From: an uncultured Alphaproteobacteria bacterium
Lineage (GTDB): Bacteria; Pseudomonadota; Alphaproteobacteria; RF32; CAG-239
Length of the DNA: 64,000 nucleotides
Assembly (NCBI GenBank): GCA_934255405.1
Contig: CAKQNT010000001.1
Coordinates: forward strand, 167,619-231,618
Reading direction: 5' to 3'
Shown here piece by piece: positions 17,635 through 26,327 of the stretch (position 1 is the first letter of the stretch; each line of letters begins with the position of its first letter). Below the pieces are notes generated by a model. It saw nothing but the letters and a program-made list of their open reading frames with translations, had not been told where the DNA came from and did not search any database. Made by a program: the position numbers and the translations under genes.

Positions 17635-18321
17635 ATGACCAGAGAAATTGTATTTGATACCGAAACAACAGGTTTTGAATATGCCAAAGGTGATAGATTG
17701 GTAGAAATAGGGGCGGTGGAATTAATAAACCATATGCCGACCGGAGTTACCTATCATCAGTATATCAATCCGGAAAGAGATGTGCCAGAAGAAGTTGTTA
17801 AGGTTCATGGATTGACCTATGATTATTTGAAGGACTTTCCAACCTTTGATAAGATTGCTCAAGAATGGATAGATTTTGTTGGTGATGCAACATTGGTTGC
17901 GCACAATGCGTCATTCGATATTAACTTTGTTAACTACGAATTGAAGCAAATCGGACTGCCGGAGTATGAATGGAGCAGGGTGATTGATACTCTGGAAATT
18001 GCCCGCGCACTTTTCCCCGGTGCCCGTTGCAGTTTGGATGCTTTGTGCAAACGTTTTGAAGTTGATAACAGCAGCCGTACTTTTCATGGGGCATTGCTTG
18101 ATGCGCAGTTGTTGTCTGAAGTGTATTTGGAACTTTTGGGCGGAAAAGAGCCAAGTTTTTTATTGGATTCAAAAAAACAGAAAAAAGAAACGATGGTAAT
18201 AGAAACCGCAACTGCCAAAACAGTGCGTCCTGCCAGAGTTTTTGCTTTGAGCGAAGAAGAGATAAATAATCACAATGAATTTTTGGCTAATAAAATAAAA
18301 GGGGCTATTTGGAACAGCTAA
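17635..18321 (+). CDS. dnaQ: DNA polymerase III epsilon subunit (3'-5' proofreading exonuclease)
   Basis: DEDDh-family proofreading exonuclease, 228 residues. ExoI is FDTETTGF (catalytic D7 and E9), ExoII is HNASFDINFVN, and ExoIII-epsilon is FHGALLDAQLLSEVYLEL with the catalytic His and Asp. The C-terminal residues (about 185-228) correspond to the polymerase-binding tail. It follows coaE with a single spacer base and is probably cotranscribed. Confidence 0.96.
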   Translation: MTREIVFDTETTGFEYAKGDRLVEIGAVELINHMPTGVTYHQYINPERDVPEEVVKVHGLTYDYLKDFPTFDKIAQEWIDFVGDATLVAHNASFDINFVNYELKQIGLPEYEWSRVIDTLEIARALFPGARCSLDALCKRFEVDNSSRTFHGALLDAQLLSEVYLELLGGKEPSFLLDSKKQKKETMVIETATAKTVRPARVFALSEEEINNHNEFLANKIKGAIWNS

Positions 18322-18357
18322 TAAACTGTTTTATATAAATATCAAATAAATAATAAG

Positions 18358-18386
18358 TTGACAAAAATTTTTTGAGTCATAATAAT
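18358..18386 (+). promoter_or_regulatory. Sigma-70 type promoter for the 18467 gene
   Basis: TTGACA (18358-18363), 17-base spacer, AATAAT (18381-18386), in the 145-base gap after dnaQ. The -35 is a perfect consensus. Confidence 0.65.
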
Positions 18387-18466
18387 ACAGCTGTGTTTTT
18401 TTAATTATTGTTTATTTAAATTTTATTTTTATTGTACTAAATTTCTTTAAATGGCTATGGGCGTGG

Positions 18467-19531
18467 GTGATAAAAATTTTTATTTTAATCAAAACACGTT
18501 TGGAAATTAATGATTATTATCTTGTGTTGAATGGTAATCATGAACACATCTTAAAGCGTTTGGCAAAGGGTAATAAAAATGATTTTTCCGAAAAAGCTCA
18601 ATTAGCTTTATTGGAAAGGGGAAATCATAATGAAATTATTGCATTGCTTCATAATAAAGATACCAGTTTAAAGGTTAATAAAAAAATTGTGGAGCGAGCT
18701 GATTCTACTGAGCTTACTGTCTTATGCAGAGGTGAAAGAATAACTTCTACAAATGTTTTGCTAACAATTATTGATTATGGTTATATAGAACCAATTAGAG
18801 AAATGATATTAGCAAAACCTGTTGAGATACTTTATTCTGATGTTCAAGAAAAAATTATCAATCTCAATAATATTGATTTGACAAGGCTTTTGGTGAACAA
18901 AGTTCGTATAAGCGACTCAAATATAGTTAAATTGATTGAGGCCGGATTCAGTAACATTTCTAAGCTTATACCGAGTTATGGTTGTTATGTGTATTCTGAT
19001 AAGGTTTTTGAGGCTGTAGTCAAAAATTGCTATGTTGATGATGTTGAATACATTGTTGAAAATTGTGATTTGCCGGAAAGCGCAGCTTTACTTTTGTTGG
19101 AACGCTATGCCCATAATGTTGACGTTATGGATGAATTCTTAGAAAGAGAGATTTGTTCTGATAAAGTGCAATTGGAAGTTATTAAGAAACTTTCTCATGA
19201 ATATGTGATGAAATTAATACTTAATAATAGACTTTCTGATAAAGCTTGCCTTGCTATTATCCAAAACGGCAATATGGAAGAGATTGATCAGCTTATTACT
19301 TGTCAAGATTCTTTATCACAAGAGATGATAGATGCTCTGCTTGCTCGTAATGTCCATTCCGAGATGGTTAATTTGATGAAAAATCAGTTTGTTAGCAATT
19401 CGGTATTGGAAGAATTAGTCAAACGCTGTCGGTTTGATTATATCAGGCTTTATCTTAGCTGCCATGAAACAGATCCTCAATTTACGCAACTTTTGTTGAT
19501 AGAGATTTTGGAACGTACAGTTAAGTGCTGA
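18467..19531 (+). CDS. Alpha-helical repeat protein (leucine-rich-repeat-variant-like)
   Basis: A 354-residue protein built almost wholly of short helical units of roughly 30-35 residues, with recurring patterns such as 'SDKACLAIIQNGNMEEIDQL' and 'SEKAQLALLERGNHNEIIAL'. This resembles HEAT/LRV-type solenoids, which usually bind proteins; no catalytic motif is visible. The open frame starts at GTG 18467 but the site is weak; TTG 18500 is an alternative. It has its own TTGACA promoter and a strong terminator, so it is a single-gene unit. Its lower GC than the neighbours may indicate relaxed selection or transfer. Confidence 0.7.
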   Translation: MIKIFILIKTRLEINDYYLVLNGNHEHILKRLAKGNKNDFSEKAQLALLERGNHNEIIALLHNKDTSLKVNKKIVERADSTELTVLCRGERITSTNVLLTIIDYGYIEPIREMILAKPVEILYSDVQEKIINLNNIDLTRLLVNKVRISDSNIVKLIEAGFSNISKLIPSYGCYVYSDKVFEAVVKNCYVDDVEYIVENCDLPESAALLLLERYAHNVDVMDEFLEREICSDKVQLEVIKKLSHEYVMKLILNNRLSDKACLAIIQNGNMEEIDQLITCQDSLSQEMIDALLARNVHSEMVNLMKNQFVSNSVLEELVKRCRFDYIRLYLSCHETDPQFTQLLLIEILERTVKC

Positions 19532-19541
19532 AAACTACGTA

Positions 19542-19575
19542 AATGACACCGCCTTAAAACGGTGTCATTTTTTTT
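19542..19575 (+). terminator. Intrinsic terminator after helical-repeat gene
   Basis: A 10-bp stem AATGACACCG/CGGTGTCATT with an 8-base loop, followed by a T run. Confidence 0.93.
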
Positions 19576-19605
19576 GTTTTATTTGGTGCAACATAAACTA
19601 TTTGA

Positions 19606-19633
19606 TTGACGAAATTGCCGAATTGAGTAATAT
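19606..19633 (+). promoter_or_regulatory. Sigma-70 type promoter for the 19670 gene
   Basis: TTGACG, 16-base spacer, TAATAT; it ends 36 bases before the start codon. Confidence 0.6.
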
Positions 19634-19669
19634 TAGGAAGGTTGTGATTTTTTTATTTAGGAGCTTAAA

Positions 19670-20347
19670 TTGGTTTTTGGCAAAAATGTTATAATCTATG
19701 ATTTGGACGACACCCTTTATAATAAAACAGAAGAGTTTGCCGATTTGCTTGATTCTACAATGGCAAAGGCTTTGATTGAAGATTTGGGGTTGAAGATGGA
19801 TTTTGCCAAAGCTAAAGCTCTGGTTACTGAATCTTTTAGGGTTTATCGAGATGGCGGAGAAATATTTTTTCGCGATTACGGGGTAAAGCCGAGAGATTTG
19901 TTTATTGCTTATCATAAGCGTAAACCGGTGGAAAAAATTGTGCCCTATGAAAATCTGATTGAGAGAATAAAAAAAGTTCCGGCGGAGCAATATATTTTTA
20001 CGGCAAGTGACAGATATGCCTCGGAAAAAATCCTTAAACATTTGGGATTGTGGGAGTTCTTTAAGGATAGATATTATTCGGTAGAGGATTTTGGCGTATA
20101 TAAAAAGAACGAAAGCGCTGATGTATATCTTAAATATTGCGAAAAAATCGGCGTAAGGCCGCAAGATTGCGTTTTTGTTGACGATAGTTATTCGAATTTG
20201 GAATATGCCAAAGAAGCCGGAATGACCACAGTGCGGATTTATTACGGAAATAATTCTGCCAAAGATAAAACCTATATAGATTATGCGTATAAAGGTTTTA
20301 TGAGCTTTTTGGATTTTGTTTTGGGAGAGGAAAAATTATCGGCATAA
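19670..20347 (+). CDS. HAD-superfamily hydrolase, pyrimidine 5'-nucleotidase-like
   Basis: A 225-residue HAD subfamily IA enzyme with motif I DLDDTLYNKT (Asp about 11 and 13), motif II FTASDRY, a motif III lysine near VYKKNES and motif IV FVDDSYSNLEYAKEAGM. DLDDTLY is typical of the SDT1/YjjG pyrimidine-nucleotidase branch that dephosphorylates nucleoside monophosphates. The start is TTG 19670 with AGGAG at a spacing of about seven; no ATG is suitable. Its 3' end overlaps the convergent 20336 gene by 12 bases. Confidence 0.86.
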   Translation: MVFGKNVIIYDLDDTLYNKTEEFADLLDSTMAKALIEDLGLKMDFAKAKALVTESFRVYRDGGEIFFRDYGVKPRDLFIAYHKRKPVEKIVPYENLIERIKKVPAEQYIFTASDRYASEKILKHLGLWEFFKDRYYSVEDFGVYKKNESADVYLKYCEKIGVRPQDCVFVDDSYSNLEYAKEAGMTTVRIYYGNNSAKDKTYIDYAYKGFMSFLDFVLGEEKLSA

Positions 20348-20992
20348 AGAGTTTTCGTGCTGATAATTGACGCTATTATCCAGTTTTAGTTGTTCTTTCA
20401 GAAGTTGCTGCTTAAAGAATGTAAGCAGCGGGCGTAGCTTTTGATTGTATTTTTCGGTCAGTTCGTTAGATGCGGCGTCTATTTCTGAAATATTTGAAAC
20501 ATTTATGGGCTTAATAGAGGCGGCAATTTTAGATGCGGCAGAGTTAAAAAGCGGTAGAAAATAGTCTAAGGCCGCTTTGTTTATTTGTTGGTGAGTTTGT
20601 TCGTGGCGTAAAACGACGTTATATTCGCAGCTTTTGGGTGAGAGCTGGTTGGAAATATAAATGGTAGGGTCGGCAAAATAGATGGACAGTTCCACCGTTG
20701 TGGGATAAACACAAATGTCATATTCGGCTACAGAATCGCCTATTGCTTTGAGGCTGACATCCATGTGAATTTGGACGGTTGATAATCCATAAGCAAAAAT
20801 TCCTTGTTCTATGATACCGTGAGTGGCGGCCAAATCAGTTATCTGTTGATTGTTTTTATCTGATATATATTGTAGTTTTCCATAGGAAGAAAAAAGCTTT
20901 ATTTTAGGCAAAGGAACAATTTCCGGACATGCGGCCAAAGCTGAACCGGAAATATAAAAAAACGATATTAATATAAAAAAAAGTTTTTTCAT
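20336..20992 (-). CDS. Secreted protein with a zincin-like HExxH motif
   Basis: A 218-residue protein with a clear signal peptide (about residues 1-20, cleavage near ALA-A) and the motif RHEQTHQQIN, giving H130-E131-x-x-H134, the zinc-binding signature of metallopeptidases. The rest resembles periplasmic DUF922-like proteins, but I cannot assign a family. No lipobox. A periplasmic zinc peptidase or an inactive relative is plausible. It is divergent from the 21041 gene across 48 bases. Confidence 0.7.
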   Translation of the reverse strand: MKKLFFILISFFYISGSALAACPEIVPLPKIKLFSSYGKLQYISDKNNQQITDLAATHGIIEQGIFAYGLSTVQIHMDVSLKAIGDSVAEYDICVYPTTVELSIYFADPTIYISNQLSPKSCEYNVVLRHEQTHQQINKAALDYFLPLFNSAASKIAASIKPINVSNISEIDAASNELTEKYNQKLRPLLTFFKQQLLKEQLKLDNSVNYQHENSLCR

Positions 20993-21040
20993 GTAAATTA
21001 GTATAAAATTGATTGGTTAAATTATGGTTACGGAGGTTTT

Positions 21041-21490
21041 ATGCAAAAAAAACTTATTTTATCGGTAGTTATAGCGCTGATTGCCGCCGGAGGATTGGTA
21101 ATATCCGCACAGGGAAAATATGTTAGAAAACAATTGCAGCCAGACTTTTTTATTCCGGTAAAAGACCAGTTTAATCAGCCGGAAAAACTTCCTCCTCTGC
21201 CGGAAAATAAGGTTATAAAAGAAAGCCAATCCAAGACCATAAGTACAGAAACTGAAGTATCTGAGGCAGAGGTTGAACAGCCTGATTATCAGAATAAGTT
21301 TGATGAATATAACGAAGATATGGAATATTTGAGCACAAACGGGGAATTGCCGGAAAATGACAGTCTTAAAAAAGATTTGGCAGTAATGAACAGCAATGAA
21401 ATCAAAACGGTTCAACCTAAAAAGGCTGAACCGTCGGAAGTAAGCAAAGAATTTGAACAAACAGTAGATGATGTGGTTGCCGGAGATTAA
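21041..21490 (+). CDS. Membrane-anchored acidic protein of unknown function
   Basis: A 149-residue protein with one N-terminal hydrophobic segment (about residues 4-22) and then a Glu/Pro/Lys-rich, probably disordered region. No conserved motif is recognised. GGAGG five bases before ATG 21041 is a strong ribosome site, which supports a real gene despite the low complexity. Its stop overlaps the convergent lipoprotein gene by four bases. Confidence 0.65.
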   Translation: MQKKLILSVVIALIAAGGLVISAQGKYVRKQLQPDFFIPVKDQFNQPEKLPPLPENKVIKESQSKTISTETEVSEAEVEQPDYQNKFDEYNEDMEYLSTNGELPENDSLKKDLAVMNSNEIKTVQPKKAEPSEVSKEFEQTVDDVVAGD

Positions 21491-21957
21491 GATTCTACAG
21501 CATATAAATCTTTGACAACCCAATGTCCGTTCTGATTATCCATCACATAGATGATATTACCGTTGCACAGTCCAAACCAGTTGCCGTTGCAGGTGCTCTG
21601 AGTATAAACCTCAACCGTTCCATCAGACAAAGGTTTGATTTTGGTTATTTTATAAGATTGTGAAGTTGGGCGCTGCAAGCTTTCATCCTGCATAAAAATA
21701 AAGTTTGGCATATAGGCTTTTTGTTCGGCACATTCAGAAAACTCGGGATTAATGGTGCACTTGATGCTGGCATTGATGGCACATACCATTTGGCTGCTGT
21801 TATCGCATCCGGCAGTAAGAGTGTTGATATCAAAAGAAAATACGGTTTCATTATCAATTGTAGCATCAGGCTGTGGTGTGGCGGCAGTTTGTTCATCTGC
21901 TTTGGAGCAGGCGCTGATTGCTAAAAATGCGGTGAATAACAAGATGATTTTTTTCAT
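21487..21957 (-). CDS. Putative outer-membrane lipoprotein
   Basis: A 156-residue protein starting at ATG 21957 (MKKIILLFTAFLAISACSK). It has a type II signal with a lipobox L-A-I-S-A-C, so lipidation is expected on Cys17. Six further cysteines suggest disulfides in the periplasm. The 14-residue upstream extension is Lys/Phe-rich and unlikely. Function unknown. Confidence 0.75.
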   Translation of the reverse strand: MKKIILLFTAFLAISACSKADEQTAATPQPDATIDNETVFSFDINTLTAGCDNSSQMVCAINASIKCTINPEFSECAEQKAYMPNFIFMQDESLQRPTSQSYKITKIKPLSDGTVEVYTQSTCNGNWFGLCNGNIIYVMDNQNGHWVVKDLYAVES

Positions 21958-22021
21958 GAATTTTTCCTTATAAAACAAAATATGTTTTAATATAAACAAC
22001 CGCGGAAAATTTGCAATAAAA

Positions 22022-22045
22022 AAGGAAGGGCAAATAACCCTTCCT
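22022..22045 (-). terminator. Intrinsic terminator of the beta-barrel gene
   Basis: AGGAAGGG/CCCTTCCT 8-bp stem with a 7-base loop; on the minus strand it is followed by a T run. Confidence 0.85.
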
Positions 22046-22076
22046 GATTTATTATAAATAAACGAACGAACTCTGA

Positions 22077-22613
22077 TTAGAAGTTGTATTTAAGACCCAA
22101 AGAGTATTCGTTAATGTGGTCAAGACCGTCCAATTTGTCGGTGAAAGTATAACGATACAAAGCTCTTACAGCCATGTTGCTGTTGAGTTTGTATTCAACA
22201 CCGGCACCCAAACGGTAACCAAAACCATGATCTGTAGAGCGGCTCTCTTCAGGAAGTTTGTAAATTACATCTTCTAAAGCTACACCGGCAGTGCCAACCA
22301 GAGAGAATACCTGATCGCAACCCAAAGGCAGATAACCATAAGCATCCAAACCAAATGCACGAGCAGAAAATTCATTGGTTTGACCCTGAGAATGAACACG
22401 GTCAGAACCGGTACGCTGATAGAAAACTTCAGTGCCAAAGTATTTGTTGTATTCGGTACCCAAAGCGATTTTGCCGCCGTTAACTTCAAAAGCATTCTGA
22501 GCATCGGTGTAGGTGTAATCAGCAGCTACATACGGAGTGAAGTCATAAGCGTTGGCATTGGCAGTGAAAGCAAAAGCTGATACAGCAGCCATCAAAGCAA
22601 GTGTATTTTTCAT
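22077..22613 (-). CDS. Outer-membrane beta-barrel protein (OmpA-like/porin-family)
   Basis: A 178-residue protein with a signal peptide (MKNTLALMAAVSAFAFTANANA, cleaved near 22) and alternating amphipathic strands ending in the C-terminal aromatic residue of outer-membrane barrels (LGLKYNF). This is the small eight-stranded type. Codon use and its own terminator suggest high expression. The 159-base gap upstream (22614-22772) contains its promoter region and is shared with the divergent prepilin gene. Confidence 0.85.
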   Translation of the reverse strand: MKNTLALMAAVSAFAFTANANAYDFTPYVAADYTYTDAQNAFEVNGGKIALGTEYNKYFGTEVFYQRTGSDRVHSQGQTNEFSARAFGLDAYGYLPLGCDQVFSLVGTAGVALEDVIYKLPEESRSTDHGFGYRLGAGVEYKLNSNMAVRALYRYTFTDKLDGLDHINEYSLGLKYNF

Positions 22614-22772
22614 TATTAGTCGTTCCTTTATAAAGTTAAACTATATATGGATATGTTAATATCCACGACGAAGATACTATAGTAGATAAAAATCTAAAAA
22701 TAAAGTAAATTTATATTACAAAAATGTTGTTTAGAAAAACTTTTAATGATATTCTGAATATCAGGAGAAAAA

Positions 22773-23339
22773 ATGATTAAAAGTAATCAAAATGGCACTA
22801 CAATGATGGAGGCTATCGCGGCAATTTCGGTTGTGACGGTGATGGCTGTCGGTGTGATTAAATTAATCGGCGGTATGTTTGAGTCCTTTAAGCAAAATAT
22901 GATTGAAAACGAGATTCAGGAAGTGCAGAAAAGAATTGTTTCCCGCTATCGTTTGGAGGGCAACTATGCAAACATTCCGACAACTGTGGAAAAAATAAAA
23001 GAGGAGCAATTGGTTCCGGCACAGATGTATGCCAACAACAAATTGATACACCGCCAAAATGGTGAAGTTACGATTGCAACATCAACTTTGGGCAGTGATT
23101 ATTTTGATGTAACTTTTAAGGGGCTGTCGGTAAGAAGCTGTGTAAATCTTAGTCAAATTAATTGGAACAACGGGCAAAACAGCGATTTGCTTCGGTTGAA
23201 AATCAATACTAAAACCTTTGTTTTGCCGGTTGGCAACGTTAGTGCCGGAGATGATAATGCTTTGCCGATGACTATGCAAAAAGCAGTAGATAGTTGTAAG
23301 TCAGGTGATGATAATGTGATTATTTGGACTTTTCAGTAG
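22773..23339 (+). CDS. Type IV prepilin-like protein
   Basis: A 188-residue protein starting MIKSNQNGTTMMEA. G8 is followed by T9 and then E13, so the prepilin peptidase rule (cut after Gly, Glu at mature +5) is met. A long hydrophobic helix follows (about 14-30). The C-terminal globular region is Cys-poor and resembles the PilS/type IVb group. No pilus assembly genes are near, so it may be a pseudopilin or part of a minimal system. It sits eight bases before fliX. Confidence 0.75.
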   Translation: MIKSNQNGTTMMEAIAAISVVTVMAVGVIKLIGGMFESFKQNMIENEIQEVQKRIVSRYRLEGNYANIPTTVEKIKEEQLVPAQMYANNKLIHRQNGEVTIATSTLGSDYFDVTFKGLSVRSCVNLSQINWNNGQNSDLLRLKINTKTFVLPVGNVSAGDDNALPMTMQKAVDSCKSGDDNVIIWTFQ

Positions 23340-23346
23340 GAGAAGC

Positions 23347-23772
23347 ATGGTGATTAAGGTTAATGACATAAATAAAACCAGTGAACTGAACAGCCCTAAA
23401 GGTGTTCATAAGGCGGGCAGCGGCGAAAGTTTTTCGGCTTATCTTAATGAGACAATGGCTAACAAACCACAGCAAATTGGCGGAACATCAGGAATATCTG
23501 TGGCAGACGCAATATTTGCCGCGCAAACCGTCGGTAGCGAAGAAGAACGGGAAATCCGCAAAAAACTGATTAAACGGGGGTATTCTTTGCTTGAAAAACT
23601 GGAAGATATCAGAGACGCGTTGCTGCTTGGGTATATGTCGAAAGACAAACTGATAGAAACTGCGCGGCTGGTAAAAGATCATCAGGCTAAATCTTCTGAT
23701 CCGAAACTGCAGGAAATTATGGCAGAAATAGAGCTGAGAGTGGAAGTTGAATTGGCCAAACTCACATCATGA
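23347..23772 (+). CDS. fliX: FliX-like flagellar assembly regulator
   Basis: A 141-residue protein whose C-terminal half (about 60-140) matches the FliX pattern: SEEEREIRKKLIKRGYSLLEKLEDIRDALL...DPKLQEIMAEIELRVEVELAKL. FliX regulates class II flagellar gene expression with FlbD in Caulobacter. AGGAGAAGC precedes ATG 23347. No flagellar structural genes occur in this window. It is coupled to the prepilin gene upstream and is followed by dksA. Confidence 0.8.
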   Translation: MVIKVNDINKTSELNSPKGVHKAGSGESFSAYLNETMANKPQQIGGTSGISVADAIFAAQTVGSEEEREIRKKLIKRGYSLLEKLEDIRDALLLGYMSKDKLIETARLVKDHQAKSSDPKLQEIMAEIELRVEVELAKLTS

Positions 23773-23873
23773 GTCCGGCAGGTGATAAAACGTGAAAATA
23801 GCTTGATTTTTATGCTGAATTTTATATGTTACCTGCTATATATAAAACAAACAGATGTTAAGGAGTAAAAAAT

Positions 23874-24305
23874 ATGGAAAACATCATTCTCCCGCCTGAC
23901 TATAGACCTTCTGCCGATGAAGAATATATGAACGATATGCAACTGGAATATTTCCGCCAGAAGCTTCTTAACTGGAAAAAATCTTTAATCGGGCAAGCTA
24001 CTGATACACTGAATGAACTTAAAGAGGGCGGCTTGAACCAGCCGGATCAGATTGACCGCGCATCTTTGGAGGCTGATAAGGCTTTGGAACTGCGTACTCG
24101 TGATCGTGCCCGTAAGCTGATTTCTAAAATCAATGACGCATTGAAGAGAATTGAAGACGGGGTTTATGGATATTGTGAAGAAACCGGAGACCCGATAGGA
24201 ATTGAACGCTTGGAAGTTCGTCCGGTTGCCACTCTTTCGGTTGAGGCTCAGGAGCGTCACGAGAGAATGGAAAAAACTTATGATGACGATGTTTTAGTAA
24301 AATAA
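23874..24305 (+). CDS. dksA: RNA polymerase-binding transcription factor DksA
   Basis: A 143-residue DksA/TraR protein that binds the secondary channel of RNA polymerase and works with ppGpp in the stringent response. The coiled coil (about 25-95) has the acidic tip region, followed by the degenerate zinc-finger GYCEETGDPIGIERLEVRPVATLSVEAQERHE. Only one of the four zinc cysteines remains, as is usual in alphaproteobacterial DksA. AAGGAG lies seven bases before ATG 23874. It is followed by a long-range hairpin and a T run. Confidence 0.94.
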   Translation: MENIILPPDYRPSADEEYMNDMQLEYFRQKLLNWKKSLIGQATDTLNELKEGGLNQPDQIDRASLEADKALELRTRDRARKLISKINDALKRIEDGVYGYCEETGDPIGIERLEVRPVATLSVEAQERHERMEKTYDDDVLVK

Positions 24306-24317
24306 TCAGTCTGTTTA

Positions 24318-24383
24318 TAGGGCAATTTTAGTCGAAATGCGGACGCTATGAGCCGTTGTCTTCGGGTGAAATTGCCTTTTTTG
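24318..24383 (+). terminator. Hairpin with a long loop between dksA and maf
   Basis: GGCAATTT near 24320 pairs with AAATTGCC near 24372, enclosing about 44 bases that can form an internal CGAA/TTCG stem, followed by a run of Ts. It may be a terminator for dksA or a structured leader of maf. Confidence 0.5.
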
Positions 24384-24399
24384 ATTTTGGGAGTGTCGG

Positions 24400-24969
24400 G
24401 TGATAAAAGATTTTATATTGGCTTCGGCTTCACCGCAAAGAAAATTGCTGCTGGAACAGATTGATATGGTTCCGGCGCTGATAGAACCTGCAGATATTGA
24501 TGAAACTCCACATAAAGGAGAAAAAGTTTCTGCCTATGTTAAGCGTATGGCGTTGGAAAAAGCTCGTCATGTGGCAGAAAAACATCCGCATAAAGTGGTG
24601 CTGGCTTGTGATACCGTAATTGCCTGTGGTCCCAAAATAATTCAAAAATCTCATAGCGATGAAGAACAAATACAGGTAATGCGGTTGCTGTCAGGCAAGG
24701 CTCATCGGGTGTTGAGTGCGGTATGTGTGATTAATGCAGAAGGAAAATCAAGCCTGCGGCTCAATACAACCAAAATAATGATGAAAAAAATGTCGGAACA
24801 GGAAATTTTGGACTATGTGGCTTCGCACGAATGGGTAGGATGTGCCGGATATAAGATTGAAGGGCGATTGGCGGCATTGGTACGCAAAATGGTCGGATCT
24901 TATTCCGGAGTTGTGGGTCTGCCATTGTTTGAGACCAAAAATTTGTTAAGCGGCGCGGGTATTAAATAG
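24400..24969 (+). CDS. maf: Maf-family nucleoside triphosphate pyrophosphatase
   Basis: Hydrolyses non-canonical or modified NTPs (house-cleaning; YhdE/YceF group). 189 residues: N-terminal ILASASPQRKLLLEQI, DIDETPHKGE, LACDTVIACG and SGKAHRVLSAVCV with GCAGYKIEG near the C-terminus are all expected. The start is GTG 24400 with GGGAG at a good distance. It is the first gene of the maf-RNase G-yacG run conserved in alphaproteobacteria. Confidence 0.93.
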   Translation: MIKDFILASASPQRKLLLEQIDMVPALIEPADIDETPHKGEKVSAYVKRMALEKARHVAEKHPHKVVLACDTVIACGPKIIQKSHSDEEQIQVMRLLSGKAHRVLSAVCVINAEGKSSLRLNTTKIMMKKMSEQEILDYVASHEWVGCAGYKIEGRLAALVRKMVGSYSGVVGLPLFETKNLLSGAGIK

Positions 24970-24978
24970 GAGGAAAAA

Positions 24979-26139
24979 ATGACTGCTGTTGATACGATTG
25001 TTTATGAAAAGAAAAATCAGTTGGTGCGTGTGGCCGGTTTGGCGTCTGGTAAACTGCAAACTTTAGAGATTGCTGATTTGGGCAGAGCTGCTGAAGGTAG
25101 TGTATATTTGGGTAGAATTACCAAGAAAATTGAATTGGCCAACGGAAAGATTGGTTATTTTGTAAATATAGGTGACAGCAAAGAAGCATTTTTAAATGCT
25201 GAAGAATATGACAGAGATGAGCTTAATGCCAATGAAGGACAGGAAGTGATTGTTCAGGTTGCTCAGGAGCAAAGAGCAGAAAAAGGTGCCAAATTGGTTC
25301 GCGCTTTGCAGTTTGTGGGGCAAAATTTGGTATATTGCCCATATCGTATGAATATTGAGGTATCGGCTAAAATTGCAGATAAACTCCGCGCTGATGAACT
25401 CAAAAAACATGTTTGGGAAAATACTACCGGTCAAGAAGGCTGGATTGTTCGCACATCGGCGGTTAATGTTAATTTAAATGATATTGATGCCGAAATGGAA
25501 CTGTTGCGCGGTCAATTTGACGGCGTGCGTCAAAAAGCCAAAACCGCCAGAGCACCGATGCTGCTTTTGGAGCGCAACGGCATAATAAGCGATAATATTA
25601 ACCGCAATAAAGCGGCATTGACTAAAATAGTTGTGAACGACCATAATTTGGAAAAAGCTTTGGCAGATGATTTTGCGGTTGAATTTAGTGCCGAGCCGTT
25701 TGAAAAATATGGTTTGGAAGATGCTATTTTGGAGGCTTTGCAGAAAGAAGTAAGACTCAAAAACGGCGGAAGAATAATTATTGAAGAAACCAGAGCCTGC
25801 ACAGCAATAGACGTTGACAGCGGCGATGATGACGGATTGGGAAGTTTGGGACGGTTGAATATGGAAGCTGCCGAGGAAATTGCCCGCCAGATAATTTTGC
25901 GCAATTTGTCGGGTAAAATAGTAATTGATTTTGCCGGATCTTCAGAATACCGCTATCTTAAGAACGCGATTGAAATATTGGAAGAAGGTTTGCACCGCGA
26001 TTATGTTCGCAGCAGTGTTTATGGCTTGAGCCGCGCCGGTTTGGTAGAAATTAGCAGAGTTCGCCGTCGTCCGAGTTTGCAAGATGTTTTGAGCGTTGAA
26101 TGTCCAACTTGTCAGGGCAGCGGAAGAGTAGAAAAATGA
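24979..26139 (+). CDS. rng: Ribonuclease E/G family protein
   Basis: A 386-residue endoribonuclease lacking the long C-terminal scaffold of RNase E, so it is RNase G-like. An S1 RNA-binding domain (about 35-120) is followed by the RNase E/G domain with KNGGRIIIEETRACTAIDVDSG (catalytic Asp) and AEEIARQIILRNLSGKIVIDF. The C-terminal CPTCQGSG is a Zn-link-like CPxC motif for dimer assembly. Its stop overlaps the yacG start by four bases. Confidence 0.93.
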   Translation: MTAVDTIVYEKKNQLVRVAGLASGKLQTLEIADLGRAAEGSVYLGRITKKIELANGKIGYFVNIGDSKEAFLNAEEYDRDELNANEGQEVIVQVAQEQRAEKGAKLVRALQFVGQNLVYCPYRMNIEVSAKIADKLRADELKKHVWENTTGQEGWIVRTSAVNVNLNDIDAEMELLRGQFDGVRQKAKTARAPMLLLERNGIISDNINRNKAALTKIVVNDHNLEKALADDFAVEFSAEPFEKYGLEDAILEALQKEVRLKNGGRIIIEETRACTAIDVDSGDDDGLGSLGRLNMEAAEEIARQIILRNLSGKIVIDFAGSSEYRYLKNAIEILEEGLHRDYVRSSVYGLSRAGLVEISRVRRRPSLQDVLSVECPTCQGSGRVEK

Positions 26140-26321
26140 AGTGTCCGATTTGCAAAAAAGAATTTATCGATACCAAATATCGTCCGTTTTGCAGCAAAAG
26201 ATGTGCGGATATAGATTTGGGAAACTGGTTTAATGAAAAATACCGGTTTGAGGCTATTGAAACCGATGAGGAAGATTTGCAACAGCTGGAAGAACTGAAC
26301 GATAAAATTGAAGAAGATTAG
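26136..26321 (+). CDS. yacG: DNA gyrase inhibitor YacG (zinc-binding)
   Basis: A 61-residue zinc protein with C3-P-I-C6 and C18-S-K-R-C22, then DLGNWFNEKY, the YacG signature. YacG binds GyrB and blocks DNA binding in E. coli. The frame is open 12 codons earlier, but ATG 26136 overlaps the RNase G stop (ATGA) and gives the family N-terminus MKCPICKK. Confidence 0.93.
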   Translation: MKCPICKKEFIDTKYRPFCSKRCADIDLGNWFNEKYRFEAIETDEEDLQQLEELNDKIEED

Positions 26322-26327
26322 GTTTTA

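Noticed and set aside
18322..18466. Possible small gene or RNA after dnaQ
   Set aside because: AT-rich without a convincing open frame or stable fold; only a promoter is supported.
24306..24399. Possible riboswitch between dksA and maf
   Set aside because: Only one long-range stem and a T run are seen; no known riboswitch core is visible, so I kept only a weak terminator call.
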